From Pseudomonadota bacterium (GTDB lineage: Bacteria > Pseudomonadota > Alphaproteobacteria > Sphingomonadales > Sphingomonadaceae), in contig JAEWZX010000030.1 in assembly GCA_023394965.1 (NCBI GenBank), forward strand, positions 1-64,000: a DNA stretch of 64,000 nt, read 5' to 3'. Under the pieces are notes generated by a model. That model saw only the letters and a list, made by a program, of their open reading frames with translations, was not told the DNA's origin and did no database searches. Of this stretch, positions 24,345-33,814 are shown piece by piece; the stretch's first letter is position 1; each line of letters starts with the position of its first letter. The position numbers were made by a program, and so were the translations under genes.

Positions 24345-25565
24345 GTGCCGACCGAAACGATCACCATTGCGACCGACGCGGGCCACGATCTCGAAGGCTC
24401 GCTCGAACTGCCGACAGGTCTGGTGCGCGGTGCGGCGCTGTTTGCCCACTGCTTCACCTGCACCAGGCAGAGCCGGGCGGCGGTAAGCGTTGCGCGCGCA
24501 CTGGCAAAGGAAGGCATCGCCTGTCTGCGCTTCGATTTCACCGGATTGGGGGGAAGCGGCGGCGAATTTGGCCGTGCGGGTTTCCCCACCGATGTGGCGG
24601 ATCTGGTCGCTGCGGCACGGCATCTGCTGGAACGTTTTCCGCAGCCCATCCTGCTGGTCGGGCACAGCTTAGGGGGTGCCGCTGTGCTGTCTGCAGCGGA
24701 CGAAGTCGGTTTCGACAGGATCGCTGCCATCGCCACCATCAGCGCGCCCAGCGACGTGCCCCATGTGCTCAAACGTATCGACGGGGATATCGATGCGATT
24801 CGCAGGGATGGAGAAGGGCCGGTGAAGATCGGTGGCCGCGATTTCACGCTGAGCCGGGACTTCATCGAAAGAGTGGAGAGCGTCGACCTGCTGGACGAGG
24901 TTCATCGGCTGAAGCGGCCGCTGCTCTTCCTCCATTCCCCCACCGACGATATCGTGGGGATAGACAATGCCACTGCGCTGTTCACCGCGGCGAGGCATCC
25001 CAAAAGCTTCGTCAGCCTGGACGGGGCCGACCACCTGTTGCTGGACGATGCCGATGCCGCCTTTGCAGCCAATGTGATCGCGGCCTGGGCGGGCCGCTAT
25101 ATGCCGAAGACCGAAGATTGGCCCAAACCGGAAGACGGTGTGGTGGTGAAGACCGGTCACGGCAAGTTCGGCACCGAAGTGTTCACCAGAACCCATCATT
25201 TCGTTGCCGACGAACCGACCGGCTATGGCGGGAACGATAGCGGCCCGACGCCCTATGATCTGCTGAACGCAGCCTTGGGCACCTGTACTGCGATGACAAT
25301 GAAGATGTATGCCGACAGGAAAGGCTGGCCGCTGGACGGCATCACCGTCGCCGTTACGCACCAGCGCGACCACGCGAAGGAATGCGACCATGTCGAGGCG
25401 ATGAAAGACGGGACGAAGATGCAGGCCCTGAAACGTCGGATTTCGATCGAGGGCGATGATCTGGACGACGATCAGAAAGCACGGCTCATGGAAATGGCCG
25501 ATAAATGCCCCGTCCACCGCACGCTGGAGGGCGAACTGCACGTGCACACGGAAAGAGGCGATTGA
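24345..25565 (+). CDS. Fused α/β-hydrolase and OsmC-family protein
   Basis: A 406-residue two-domain protein. The N-terminal ~250 residues are an α/β-hydrolase with nucleophile elbow GHSLGG (Ser108) and a His in DGADHLLL. The C-terminal ~140 residues are an OsmC peroxiredoxin-like domain with the two conserved cysteines in GTCTAM (Cys314) and KCPVHRTL (Cys388), which reduce organic hydroperoxides in the family. The fusion is known in several bacteria, and may couple ester cleavage with peroxide removal. The start is GTG at 24345, with AAGGAG five bases upstream. Confidence 0.93.
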   Translation: MPTETITIATDAGHDLEGSLELPTGLVRGAALFAHCFTCTRQSRAAVSVARALAKEGIACLRFDFTGLGGSGGEFGRAGFPTDVADLVAAARHLLERFPQPILLVGHSLGGAAVLSAADEVGFDRIAAIATISAPSDVPHVLKRIDGDIDAIRRDGEGPVKIGGRDFTLSRDFIERVESVDLLDEVHRLKRPLLFLHSPTDDIVGIDNATALFTAARHPKSFVSLDGADHLLLDDADAAFAANVIAAWAGRYMPKTEDWPKPEDGVVVKTGHGKFGTEVFTRTHHFVADEPTGYGGNDSGPTPYDLLNAALGTCTAMTMKMYADRKGWPLDGITVAVTHQRDHAKECDHVEAMKDGTKMQALKRRISIEGDDLDDDQKARLMEMADKCPVHRTLEGELHVHTERGD

Positions 25566-25643
25566 TCCGCAATGGGGCGGACCATGCCGTAATATAGAGA
25601 TTGTCCGGCCTGCTACCAGCGCGCTGGACGATGTGGCGCCCGA

Positions 25644-27620
25644 TCAGGCGTCGATCATTTCGCGGTCGAATTCGCCGGCATTGTTCTGGATGAAATTGAA
25701 CCGGTGTTCGGGGTTGCGGCCCATCAGCTGATCGACCAGTTCCTTCACCACTGCGCGCTGTTCGAATTCAAGCGGCAAGGTGATGCGGATGAGACTGCGG
25801 GTTTCAGGGTTCATGGTGGTTTCCCTGAGCTGGCCGGGGTTCATTTCACCCAGGCCCTTGAAGCGACCGACATCGACTTTCTTGCCCTTGAAGACCGTTT
25901 CTTCCAATTCCTTGCGATGCGCATCGTCGCGGGCGTAGCGGCTCTCCTTGCCTGCGGTCAGGCGGTAGAGCGGCGGTTGGGCCAGATAAAGGTGCCCGCC
26001 GCGCACGACATCGGGCATTTCCTGGAAGAAGAACGTCATCAGCAGCGTGGCGATATGCGCGCCATCGACATCCGCATCGGTCATGATGATGATGCGGTCG
26101 TAGCGCAGCTGTTCCGGGTCGCAATCCTTGCGTGTGCCGCAGCCCATGGCGAGCGTGAGATCGGCGATTTCGCTGTTGGCGCGGATCTTGTCCGCAGTGG
26201 CGGATGCAACGTTCAGGATTTTGCCGCGGATCGGCAGGATCGCCTGCGTCTTGCGATTGCGCGCCTGTTTGGCGCTGCCACCGGCGCTGTCACCTTCGAC
26301 GATGAACAGTTCTGTTTCGCCATCGCCTTCGCCCGAACAGTCGGTCAGCTTGCCCGGCAGGCGCAGCTTCTTGGCATTGGTGGCAGTCTTGCGCTTGATT
26401 TCGCGTTCCTGCTTGCGGCGCAGGCGTTCGTCCATGCGCTCCATCACCTGGCCGAGCAGGGCTTTGCCGCGGTCCATGTTCCCGGCCAGGAAATGATCGA
26501 AGTGGTCGCGCACGGCGTTTTCGACCAGCCGCGCGGCTTCCGGCGAGGTCAGCCGATCCTTGGTCTGGCTCTGGAATTGCGGATCGCGGATGAACACGCT
26601 CAGCATGACTTCGGCGCCGGTCATCACGTCGTCGGCGGTCAGATCCTTGGCCTTTTTCGCCCCGGTCAGTTCGCCGAAGGCGCGTAGCCCCTTGGTCAGC
26701 GCCGCGCGCAGGCCCTGCTCGTGCGTGCCGCCATCGGGCGTCGGCACGGTGTTGCAGTACCAGCTGGTCGATCCGTCGGAATAAAGCGGCCAGGCGATGG
26801 CCCATTCCACGCGTCCGGCTTCATCGGGAAAATCCTGATTGCCCGCGAAAGGCTGCGCCGTAACGCATTCACGCCCGCCGATCTGTTCTGCCAGGTGATC
26901 CGCCAGACCGCCGGGGAATTTGAACACGGCTTCTGCCGGCACATCGTCGCTGGCGAGGCTGTCCGCGCATTTCCAGCGGATTTCGACACCCGCAAAGAGA
27001 TAGGCCTTGGACCGGGCGAGCTTGAACAGTCGCTTGGGGCTGAAAGCGCGATCACCGAAAATTTCGGTATCGGGGACGAAGCTGACGGTTGTGCCGCGCC
27101 GGTTGGGGGTCGGGCCGAGTTCTTCCAGCGGGCCGAGCGTCTGCCCCTTGGAAAAGTTCTGCGCATATAATTGCTTATCGCGGGCTACCTCTACCCGCGT
27201 ATCGCTGGACAGGGCGTTGACGACCGAAACGCCGACGCCGTGCAAGCCGCCGCTGGTGGCATAGGCCTTGCCGGAAAACTTGCCGCCCGAATGGAGGGTG
27301 GAAAGAATGACTTCCAGCGTGGACTTGCCGGGGAATTTGGGGTGTTCGCCCACCGGCATGCCGCGGCCGTTATCGGCGATGGTGACGCGGTTGCCTTCAT
27401 CCAGCCGGACTTCGATCCGTGTGGCATGGCCGGCCACCGCTTCGTCCATCGAATTGTCGAGCACTTCGGCGACCAGATGGTGCAGCGCCCGGTCATCCGT
27501 TCCGCCGATATACATGCCGGGCCGGCGGCGCACCGGTTCGAGGCCTTCGAGAACCTCGATGGAGGAAGCATCGTAATCGCCGCTGGAGGTGGGCGTGTTT
27601 TCAAACAGATCGTCGGCCAT
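25644..27620 (-). CDS. parE: DNA topoisomerase IV subunit B
   Basis: The ATPase subunit that, with ParC, decatenates daughter chromosomes. The 658-residue protein has the GHKL ATPase domain (DNSMDEAVAG, DNGRGMPVGEHPK, GGLHGVGVSVVNALS), the transducer domain and the TOPRIM domain (EGDSAGGSAKQARNRKTQAILP, DADVDGAHI). The short insert-free organisation and the motif spelling favour ParE over GyrB. A possible promoter (27628-27657) lies so close to the ATG that the leader could be very short. Confidence 0.93.
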   Translation of the reverse strand: MADDLFENTPTSSGDYDASSIEVLEGLEPVRRRPGMYIGGTDDRALHHLVAEVLDNSMDEAVAGHATRIEVRLDEGNRVTIADNGRGMPVGEHPKFPGKSTLEVILSTLHSGGKFSGKAYATSGGLHGVGVSVVNALSSDTRVEVARDKQLYAQNFSKGQTLGPLEELGPTPNRRGTTVSFVPDTEIFGDRAFSPKRLFKLARSKAYLFAGVEIRWKCADSLASDDVPAEAVFKFPGGLADHLAEQIGGRECVTAQPFAGNQDFPDEAGRVEWAIAWPLYSDGSTSWYCNTVPTPDGGTHEQGLRAALTKGLRAFGELTGAKKAKDLTADDVMTGAEVMLSVFIRDPQFQSQTKDRLTSPEAARLVENAVRDHFDHFLAGNMDRGKALLGQVMERMDERLRRKQEREIKRKTATNAKKLRLPGKLTDCSGEGDGETELFIVEGDSAGGSAKQARNRKTQAILPIRGKILNVASATADKIRANSEIADLTLAMGCGTRKDCDPEQLRYDRIIIMTDADVDGAHIATLLMTFFFQEMPDVVRGGHLYLAQPPLYRLTAGKESRYARDDAHRKELEETVFKGKKVDVGRFKGLGEMNPGQLRETTMNPETRSLIRITLPLEFEQRAVVKELVDQLMGRNPEHRFNFIQNNAGEFDREMIDA

Positions 27621-27627
27621 GTGCCTT

Positions 27628-27657
27628 GTTATATCGCCCGAATTTGCCCGGCTACAA
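27628..27657 (-). promoter_or_regulatory. Possible parE promoter with very short leader
   Basis: On the minus strand TTGTAG (27657-27652) is followed after 18 nt by TATAAC (27633-27628), close to a σ70-type promoter. Transcription would then start about at the ATG (27620). An AAGG lies in the same 7-nt gap, so a different upstream promoter is equally possible. Confidence 0.35.
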
Positions 27658-27684
27658 GCGCGCGGGAAGGGTTATCCGCCCTGC

Positions 27685-28842
27685 TTAGAAGCGGGACGGT
27701 GCATTATCGACCACGACGACCGACCCATCGCGCACTTCGCGTACTTCGAAAGCACGTTCGACCATGCCGTTACGCCCGAAGCGGAATGCCCCGTCGAGAC
27801 CCAGGAACCCATCCGACGCGAGTAGTTGGCTTTCCGGAAAATCGCGCCCCACACGCCAGTCGCGCGCGACACGCAGTGTAAGCAGAACGGCGTCATAGCC
27901 GAGGGTGGCGATGCGATAGGGCTGGCTGCCGAAGCGGGCTTCGTAACTGTCCACGAACCGCTTGTAGCGATTGTCCGAGATGGCGGAGAACCAGGCGCCG
28001 CCCAGTGCCGACGTGCGTGTGACCGAGCCTTCCCCGCTCCACAATTCGGTGCCGAGCAGTCGGGTCGACTGGCTTCCCGAAGGATTGAGCACACCCGCCG
28101 CCTGGGCCGCCAGGCGCGCACCGTCCGCGATCAGTACAGCATCGTAGCCGCCATGCGCCTTGAGCCGTTGGGCCGCGCTGACAATGGATGTGTTGCCACG
28201 GGCGTAGCGTTCGGTCCAAACCACTTCGCCGCCATAGGCCGAAACAGCCTGACGCATAGCATTTTCGGCGCGCGCGCCATATTCGCCATCGGGGGCGATG
28301 ACGGCAAATTTCTGCGCGCCCTTGCCGCGGGCGTACTGGATCGTGCGCATGATCGACTGGTCGGGGATCTGCCCCATGATGAACACATCGGGTCCGGCGG
28401 CGCTGATATCGTTCGAGAAGGAAATCACCGGTACATCCGCCGCGCGGGCCGAGGCGACGACCGAGGGAATGTTCGAACCGAGCAGCGGGCCGAGGATCAG
28501 CTTGTTGCCTTCGGCAATCGCTTTCTGCGCTGCCGCTTCCGGACCCTTGGCGGTATCGTAAGTGGTGATGCGCAGATTGTCGGCATTGGTATCGAGCAGG
28601 GCCATGGTGGTGGCGTTGGCGATCGACTGGCCGACCGGTGCGTTCTGCCCGGTCATCGGGACGAGCAGGGCAATGCGGTGCCGCGTTTCGTCGGTGGGCA
28701 GGCTGTCGGTCGGTTCGGGTGCCGGTGTCTGGGTGACGGGGCCGGGGCGATCTGCGCCTTTCGGGATGACTGCACAGGCGCCCAGCAGCGCTGCCAGCCC
28801 CACGGTAACCATTGCCCGACGGTCGATAGTCCAGCGCTTCAT
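27685..28842 (-). CDS. Penicillin-binding protein activator, LpoA-like lipoprotein
   Basis: A 385-residue outer-membrane lipoprotein candidate: a signal peptide ending in LLGAC with the lipid-attachment Cys at 23, a short Pro/Thr-rich linker, then a periplasmic-binding-protein fold (HRIALLVPMTGQNAPVGQSI) like the C-terminal domain of LpoA, the activator of PBP1A. It lacks the LpoA N-terminal TPR domain, as is normal for the alphaproteobacterial form. The adjacency to rsmI on the divergent strand matches the enterobacterial lpoA–rsmI–yraN order and supports the assignment. Confidence 0.88.
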   Translation of the reverse strand: MKRWTIDRRAMVTVGLAALLGACAVIPKGADRPGPVTQTPAPEPTDSLPTDETRHRIALLVPMTGQNAPVGQSIANATTMALLDTNADNLRITTYDTAKGPEAAAQKAIAEGNKLILGPLLGSNIPSVVASARAADVPVISFSNDISAAGPDVFIMGQIPDQSIMRTIQYARGKGAQKFAVIAPDGEYGARAENAMRQAVSAYGGEVVWTERYARGNTSIVSAAQRLKAHGGYDAVLIADGARLAAQAAGVLNPSGSQSTRLLGTELWSGEGSVTRTSALGGAWFSAISDNRYKRFVDSYEARFGSQPYRIATLGYDAVLLTLRVARDWRVGRDFPESQLLASDGFLGLDGAFRFGRNGMVERAFEVREVRDGSVVVVDNAPSRF

Positions 28843-28879
28843 CTTGCCGCATCCCTCATTCTTGGTTCATGGGTGGAAA

Positions 28880-29734
28880 GTGTCCGATGCATTTCCACCC
28901 GAAGAACACTCCCTTACACCGGGGCTCTATATCGTCGCCACCCCGATCGGCAACCTTGGCGATATAACCCTGAGAGCAGTGGAAGTGTTGCGCCAATGCG
29001 ACGGAATCGCGTGCGAGGATACGCGCGTCACCGGCAAGCTGCTGAAGCATCTGGGTATTTCCAAGCCCATGTGGCGCTATGACGATCACAGCGAACACCG
29101 CGACCGGACCCGGCTCGTCGAATCCATGCGGGCCAGGGCTGTGGCGCTGGTCAGCGATGCCGGAACGCCGATGATTTCGGATCCAGGGTACCGGCTCGTC
29201 AACGACTGCCGTGCCGAAGGCATCCCGGTGACGGCGCTGCCCGGTGCCTGTGCCGCGGTTACCGGGCTGGCCCTGTCGGGCCTGCCCAACGATCGTTTTC
29301 TGTTCGCCGGTTTCCTGCCGAGCAAGGACAAGGCGCGGCGCGAAACGTTGGATGGACTGGCGGATGTCGATGCAACGCTGATCTTCTATGAAACCGCACC
29401 GCGGCTGACGAAATCACTCGCCGCGTTAGAAGCGGCCATGCCGAATCGCGAAGTCGCCGTGACCCGGGAAATCACCAAGCTCCACGAAGAAGTGCGGCGA
29501 GGGCTGCCGGCGGGCTTGCTGGCCTATTACGACGCCAACCCGCCAAAGGGCGAAATCGTGCTGCTGGTCGGCCCCCCGCCGGAAAGCGTCGCGAGCGAGG
29601 GCGATGCAGACGCGCTCTTGCGCGAGGCCCTGCAGACAATGAAAACCTCGCAGGCCGCAGCGCATGTCGCCAAGGCGACGGGCATGGATCGCAAGACCCT
29701 ATATGCGCGCGCGATGGAACTGCGTTCGGAATGA
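28880..29734 (+). CDS. rsmI: 16S rRNA 2'-O-ribose C1402 methyltransferase
   Basis: RsmI methylates the ribose of C1402 in the decoding centre of 16S rRNA. The 284-residue protein has the tetrapyrrole-methylase-like fold with PGLYIVATPIGNLGD at the N-terminus, SDAGTPMISDPGY and RETLDGLADV/FYETAPRL motifs. The GTG at 28880 is selected because it gives the family-length protein, although its ribosome-binding site (GGGTGG) is weak. Longer in-frame starts would overlap the divergent lipoprotein gene. Its stop overlaps the yraN start (ATGA). Confidence 0.93.
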   Translation: MSDAFPPEEHSLTPGLYIVATPIGNLGDITLRAVEVLRQCDGIACEDTRVTGKLLKHLGISKPMWRYDDHSEHRDRTRLVESMRARAVALVSDAGTPMISDPGYRLVNDCRAEGIPVTALPGACAAVTGLALSGLPNDRFLFAGFLPSKDKARRETLDGLADVDATLIFYETAPRLTKSLAALEAAMPNREVAVTREITKLHEEVRRGLPAGLLAYYDANPPKGEIVLLVGPPPESVASEGDADALLREALQTMKTSQAAAHVAKATGMDRKTLYARAMELRSE

Positions 29735-30081
29735 AACGCCAGCTGGCCGAGAAAAGCGGCCGCGACGGCGAGGCGAGGGCGGCCTTCTGGTTGCGAGCCA
29801 AGGGCTGGCAGATCCTCGACCAGCGAGTGAAGACACCTGCCGGGGAAATCGATCTGATCGCCCGGCGCGGCGGAGTCGTGGCGTTTGTCGAGGTAAAGTG
29901 GCGCCGGAAACGCAGCGATCTGGATCATGCGATCGACGAGTATCGCCTGTCCCGCGTCGCTGCCGCTGTCGAAGCGGTGGCCCACCGCTACGCCGATAAT
30001 GGAGAAGACATCCGCATCGATGTAATCCTCCTTGCGCCGGGTAGCTTCCCTCGCCACATCGCCAATGCCTGGCAGCCTTGA
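29731..30081 (+). CDS. YraN family (UPF0102) nuclease-fold protein
   Basis: A 116-residue protein of the YraN family with a PD-(D/E)XK nuclease fold. The catalytic-like residues are in PAGEIDLIARRGGVVAFVEVKWR (Glu, Asp, Glu-x-Lys). Biochemical function is unknown, though involvement in DNA recombination or processing has been suggested for the family. It is co-translated with rsmI through a four-base overlap, the same order as in enterobacteria. Confidence 0.92.
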   Translation: MKRQLAEKSGRDGEARAAFWLRAKGWQILDQRVKTPAGEIDLIARRGGVVAFVEVKWRRKRSDLDHAIDEYRLSRVAAAVEAVAHRYADNGEDIRIDVILLAPGSFPRHIANAWQP

Positions 30082-30115
30082 TCCGTCGATGGGCGCTGGA
30101 TGATCGGAGAACACT

Positions 30116-31084
30116 ATGCCGTTACGCGTCGCCGTCCAGATGGACCCGCTAGAAAACATCAATATTGCGGGTGACAGTTCCTTCGCCCTGATGCTGGCGG
30201 CACAGGCGCGGGGGCACGAAGTCTGGCATTACGACGTCACCAGCCTCGCCTATGAAAGCGACGGCACACCGCATGGCCGCATTACGGCGCACGCAGCACC
30301 GGTGACGGTTCGGCTTGAAGCGGGAAATCACTTCACGGCAGGCGAACGACGCCGCATCGATCTGGCGCATGATATCGACGTGATCCTGATGCGCCAGGAC
30401 CCGCCGTTCCATCTCGGCTATATCAGTGCGGCATTGTTGCTCGATCGGCTCAAGGGCACTACCCTGGTGGTCAACGACCCGCGCGAGGTCGTGAACGCAC
30501 CGGAAAAGATGTTCGTGCTCGATTACGCGCAATACATGCCGCCCACGCTGGTTGCGCGGCATGTGGAGGATCTGCGCGCGTTCCAGAAAAAGCATGGCTC
30601 GGTGGTTGTGAAACCGCTCCACGGCAATGGGGGCAAGGCAATCTTCAGGCTGGATGAAACTGGCACCAATCTATCCGCCCTGTCGGAAGTGTTCGATCAG
30701 ACCTGGCCCGAACCGCATATGGTGCAGCCTTTCCTTCCGGAAGTCAGTGAAGGCGACAAGCGGATTGTCCTGGTCGATGGAGAGTTTGCAGGTGCAATCA
30801 ATCGTTTCCCCGGAGAAGGTGAGTTTCGTTCCAACCTCGCCCAGGGCGGCCATGCCGAAGCGACCAGTCTGACAGAGCGGGAAGAGGAAATCTGTGCGGC
30901 GATGGGGCCAGAGCTGAAACGACGCGGGCTCGTCTTCGTGGGCATCGATGTGATCGGCGGCAAATGGCTGACCGAAATCAACGTCACATCGCCTACCGGC
31001 ATTGTCGCTATCGACAAGTTCAACGGCACCGATACGGCCGGATTGATCTGGGATGCGATCGAGCGCCGCCACGCGGCGATGTAG
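30116..31084 (+). CDS. gshB: Glutathione synthetase
   Basis: Joins γ-glutamylcysteine and glycine with ATP to make glutathione. The 322-residue protein is an ATP-grasp enzyme of the prokaryotic GshB type: MDPLENINIAGDSSFALMLAA at the N-terminus, VVNDPREVVNAPEK, VVVKPLHGNGGKAIF and EINVTSPTGI near the C-terminus. GGAGAA lies 5 nt before the ATG. It follows yraN by 34 nt and is probably in the same transcript as rsmI–yraN. Confidence 0.96.
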   Translation: MPLRVAVQMDPLENINIAGDSSFALMLAAQARGHEVWHYDVTSLAYESDGTPHGRITAHAAPVTVRLEAGNHFTAGERRRIDLAHDIDVILMRQDPPFHLGYISAALLLDRLKGTTLVVNDPREVVNAPEKMFVLDYAQYMPPTLVARHVEDLRAFQKKHGSVVVKPLHGNGGKAIFRLDETGTNLSALSEVFDQTWPEPHMVQPFLPEVSEGDKRIVLVDGEFAGAINRFPGEGEFRSNLAQGGHAEATSLTEREEEICAAMGPELKRRGLVFVGIDVIGGKWLTEINVTSPTGIVAIDKFNGTDTAGLIWDAIERRHAAM

Positions 31085-31116
31085 GACCATCCGCCACGTT
31101 TGCCCGTTAGGCGACC

Positions 31117-31722
31117 ATGCACGAAATAATCATCCGCGCGATCGAGCAGGGCGGCCTGGTCGGCATTTTCCTGCTCATGGCGCTGGAAAATATCTTCCCG
31201 CCGATTCCATCGGAAGTCATCATGGGCTTGGGCGGGGCAGCGGTTTCGCGCGGGACGATGGATTTCTGGCCGCTGATGATCGTCGGCACAGCCGGGTCTA
31301 CTCTGGGAAATTACGTCTGGTACTGGCTCGGCGATCATTGGGGTAAAACGCGGCTTGAACCCTTCGTCGACAGGTGGGGCCGCTGGCTGACGATGGAATG
31401 GGCAGATGTGGAAAAGGCGCGCGGGTTTTTCCGGCACCACGGACCGTGGGTGGTGTTTGTCTTCCGCTTCACCCCCGTGTTCCGAACGATGATCTCGCTA
31501 CCCGCCGGGCTGGCGCACATGGGGGTGAAGCGGTTCCTCGTGTTCACCTTTGCAGGCGCGTTCATCTGGAACCTGTTGCTGGTAGAAGGCGGACGCAGGC
31601 TGGCTGTCTGGCTGGAAGGATCCCAGCAGGTTCTGGGCTGGATCATCATCGGGTTCTTTGCGATCGGTCTGGCCGGTTATCTATGGCGCGTCCTTACGTG
31701 GAAGCCACGGGACAAGCGTTAG
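31117..31722 (+). CDS. DedA family membrane protein
   Basis: A 201-residue polytopic protein of the DedA (VTT domain) family, which includes undecaprenyl-phosphate and phospholipid scramblases or flippases. The conserved ENIFPPIPSEVIMGLGG segment near the N-terminus and the FRFTPVFRTMISLPAGLAHM motif are present. Its stop overlaps the stop of the convergent xerC gene by four bases. Confidence 0.9.
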   Translation: MHEIIIRAIEQGGLVGIFLLMALENIFPPIPSEVIMGLGGAAVSRGTMDFWPLMIVGTAGSTLGNYVWYWLGDHWGKTRLEPFVDRWGRWLTMEWADVEKARGFFRHHGPWVVFVFRFTPVFRTMISLPAGLAHMGVKRFLVFTFAGAFIWNLLLVEGGRRLAVWLEGSQQVLGWIIIGFFAIGLAGYLWRVLTWKPRDKR

Positions 31723-32615
31723 CTTCCTTCTCGCGGATGGGCCTTGCGATAGATGTCCAGCAGGCTGGCGGCATCAACCTTGGTATAGATCTGTGTCGAT
31801 CCCAGGCTGGCGTGACCGAGCAGTTCCTGCAGGCTCCGCAAATCGGCTCCTGCGCCCAGCAGATGGGTCGCAAAACTGTGACGCAGGGCGTGGGGCGTCG
31901 CTGTGTCGGGCAGGCCCAGTGCCTTGCGGGCGCGGGCGGTCGCCTTTTGCACCATGCCTTGCGACAGGGGGCCACCCTTGGCACCGCGGAACAACGGTTC
32001 GTCTTTCGTCAAAGTCCAGGGGCAGCGCGCGGCATAATCCGCCACGGCCTCGCGCACGATCGGCAATAACGGCACCACTCGTTGTTTTCCGCCTTTGCCG
32101 GTAACGGTCAACCGCTCGCCCAGTGGCAGTGCCGAACCGGATAGCGACAACGCCTCCGCAATCCGCATTCCGCCACCATATAGCAGCAGCAGGACTGCCC
32201 GGTCGCGGGCACCGATCCAGTCGTCGCTGGCAAGGGCTTCCACCGTGTCGGCAAGGCCGATGGCATCGTCCGGCGTGACAGGCCGGGGAAGGCCTTTCCT
32301 GATTTTCGGGCCGCGCATCCGCGGCGGGTCCGAAAGTTCGTGGCCCACCTGCGTGCGGGAAAAGGCAATAAAACCCTTGAGGGCAGACAATTCCCGCGCT
32401 GCTGAGGCATTCGTTAGTCCATCGGAGCGCCGTGACGCCAGATGTGCGCGCAGTTGTGCGGCCGTGACGTCGGCTACATCCTCCCAGGAGTGCAGGCCCA
32501 GCCTGTCGAGGAGTGTTTGTGCCGCCTTGTCGTAGGCGCGGACGGTGTGGGGGGATCGTCGCAGGCCCAAAGCGAGATGATCGTGCCACGCGCCGAGAAG
32601 ATCGGCCCGGCTCAT
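31719..32615 (-). CDS. xerC: Tyrosine recombinase XerC
   Basis: One of the two recombinases that resolve chromosome dimers at dif. The 298-residue protein has the N-terminal core-binding domain and all six catalytic residues: Arg151, Lys174, His242, Arg245, His268 and Tyr277. Length and the chromosome location beside housekeeping genes favour XerC rather than an element integrase. Its ATG overlaps the hemW stop by four bases, so the two genes form a small operon on the minus strand. Confidence 0.92.
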   Translation of the reverse strand: MSRADLLGAWHDHLALGLRRSPHTVRAYDKAAQTLLDRLGLHSWEDVADVTAAQLRAHLASRRSDGLTNASAARELSALKGFIAFSRTQVGHELSDPPRMRGPKIRKGLPRPVTPDDAIGLADTVEALASDDWIGARDRAVLLLLYGGGMRIAEALSLSGSALPLGERLTVTGKGGKQRVVPLLPIVREAVADYAARCPWTLTKDEPLFRGAKGGPLSQGMVQKATARARKALGLPDTATPHALRHSFATHLLGAGADLRSLQELLGHASLGSTQIYTKVDAASLLDIYRKAHPREGS

Positions 32616-33766
32616 GACGCCACCAGATCTGCCTGCACCAGTTCGCCAAGAAGCGCATCGAGCAGCGGCATGCCCTGCGGGGTGACGCCAAGCCGTTCCC
32701 CATCGTACCAGACAAGGCCGAGATCGCGGTAGAGTGCCAGTTTGCCAGCATCGACCAGCGCGGTGGGCATGACGTCAAAGCGGCTGCCGATAATGCCGAG
32801 ATCGACCCCCTCGCGTAGCCGCAGCCCCATAAGCAAAGCTTCGGAAGCCTGCTCGCGGGAATCAAGCGCGCGCGCCTCGGCAATACCGTGGCCCTGATTG
32901 GCCAATGCTGTCAGATAGTTTTCGGGCTTCTTATGCCTGACGGTGGCGACGTCACGACGTCGACCGTGTGCACCGGGACCAATGCCGATATAATCGTGAT
33001 ACCGCCAGTAGGTCAGGTTGTGCCTGCTTTCCTGCCCGGGGCGAGCGTGATTGCTGATCTCATATGCTGGCAGGCCGGCTGCTTCGGTCATTTCCCGTGT
33101 CACAGCGAAGAGATCGGCCGCGTTATCATCGTCCAGAGGGTCGAAAACACCGCGCCTGACATCGGTCGCGAACCGTGTCGCCGGTTCTATGGTCAATTGA
33201 TACAGCGACATGTGATCGGTGCCCAAGGCGAGCGCTTCCGCCAGTTCCGCCCCCCATTCAACCTCAGTCTGATTGGGACGTGCATAGATCAAGTCGATGG
33301 AAACGCGCGCGAAATGGTTCTGCGCTACATTGACGGCCTTCAACGCCTCCTCGGCGCCATGCAGCCTGCCCAGGAAACGCAAAATGTCATCCCGCAAGCT
33401 CTGTACACCAAGCGAAACGCGGTTGACCCCGGCGGCGGCAAGATCGGCGAAATTTGCCGCCTCCACCGAACTGGGGTTGGCTTCAAGAGTGATTTCAATG
33501 GCCGGATCGAAGCCCCACATTCTCTCCGCTTCCGCCAACAGATCGGCGACAAGGGCTGGTGGCATCAGAGATGGGGTTCCGCCGCCAAAAAAGATACTTG
33601 TGAGCGGTTCTTTAGACGAACTCTCACCATGCTCATGGTTCATATCGATGAGCAAGGCAGACCGCCACTGGGCATTGTCCGTGACGTGGCGGACGTGGCT
33701 GTTGAAGTCGCAATAAGGACATTTCGCCAGGCAGAACGGCCAATGAATGTAAAGTGCGCGGGCCAC
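32612..33766 (-). CDS. hemW: HemW, radical SAM haem chaperone
   Basis: HemW resembles the anaerobic coproporphyrinogen oxidase but acts as a haem-binding protein thought to deliver haem to respiratory enzymes. The radical SAM cluster is CLAKCPYC (Cys12, Cys16, Cys19), followed by FFGGGTPSLM. The 384-residue length and the HNLTYWRYHDYIGIGPGAHG segment match HemW. In related genomes hemW sits next to rdgB and rph; here a CAP-domain gene on the opposite strand separates them. The xerC start overlaps its stop. Confidence 0.94.
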   Translation of the reverse strand: MARALYIHWPFCLAKCPYCDFNSHVRHVTDNAQWRSALLIDMNHEHGESSSKEPLTSIFFGGGTPSLMPPALVADLLAEAERMWGFDPAIEITLEANPSSVEAANFADLAAAGVNRVSLGVQSLRDDILRFLGRLHGAEEALKAVNVAQNHFARVSIDLIYARPNQTEVEWGAELAEALALGTDHMSLYQLTIEPATRFATDVRRGVFDPLDDDNAADLFAVTREMTEAAGLPAYEISNHARPGQESRHNLTYWRYHDYIGIGPGAHGRRRDVATVRHKKPENYLTALANQGHGIAEARALDSREQASEALLMGLRLREGVDLGIIGSRFDVMPTALVDAGKLALYRDLGLVWYDGERLGVTPQGMPLLDALLGELVQADLVAS

Positions 33767-33814
33767 GGATATTTTTCAGCTTGTCTTAACGGTGAATGCG
33801 GAATCTGGCCGCAT

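Noticed and set aside
25704..26687. Long plus-strand open frame opposite parE
   Set aside because: It is a shadow of the well-supported parE gene; its translation has no recognisable domain.
32888..33814. Long N-terminal extension of the CAP-domain protein
   Set aside because: The open frame upstream of 33815 crosses hemW on the opposite strand; the true start is at the signal peptide.
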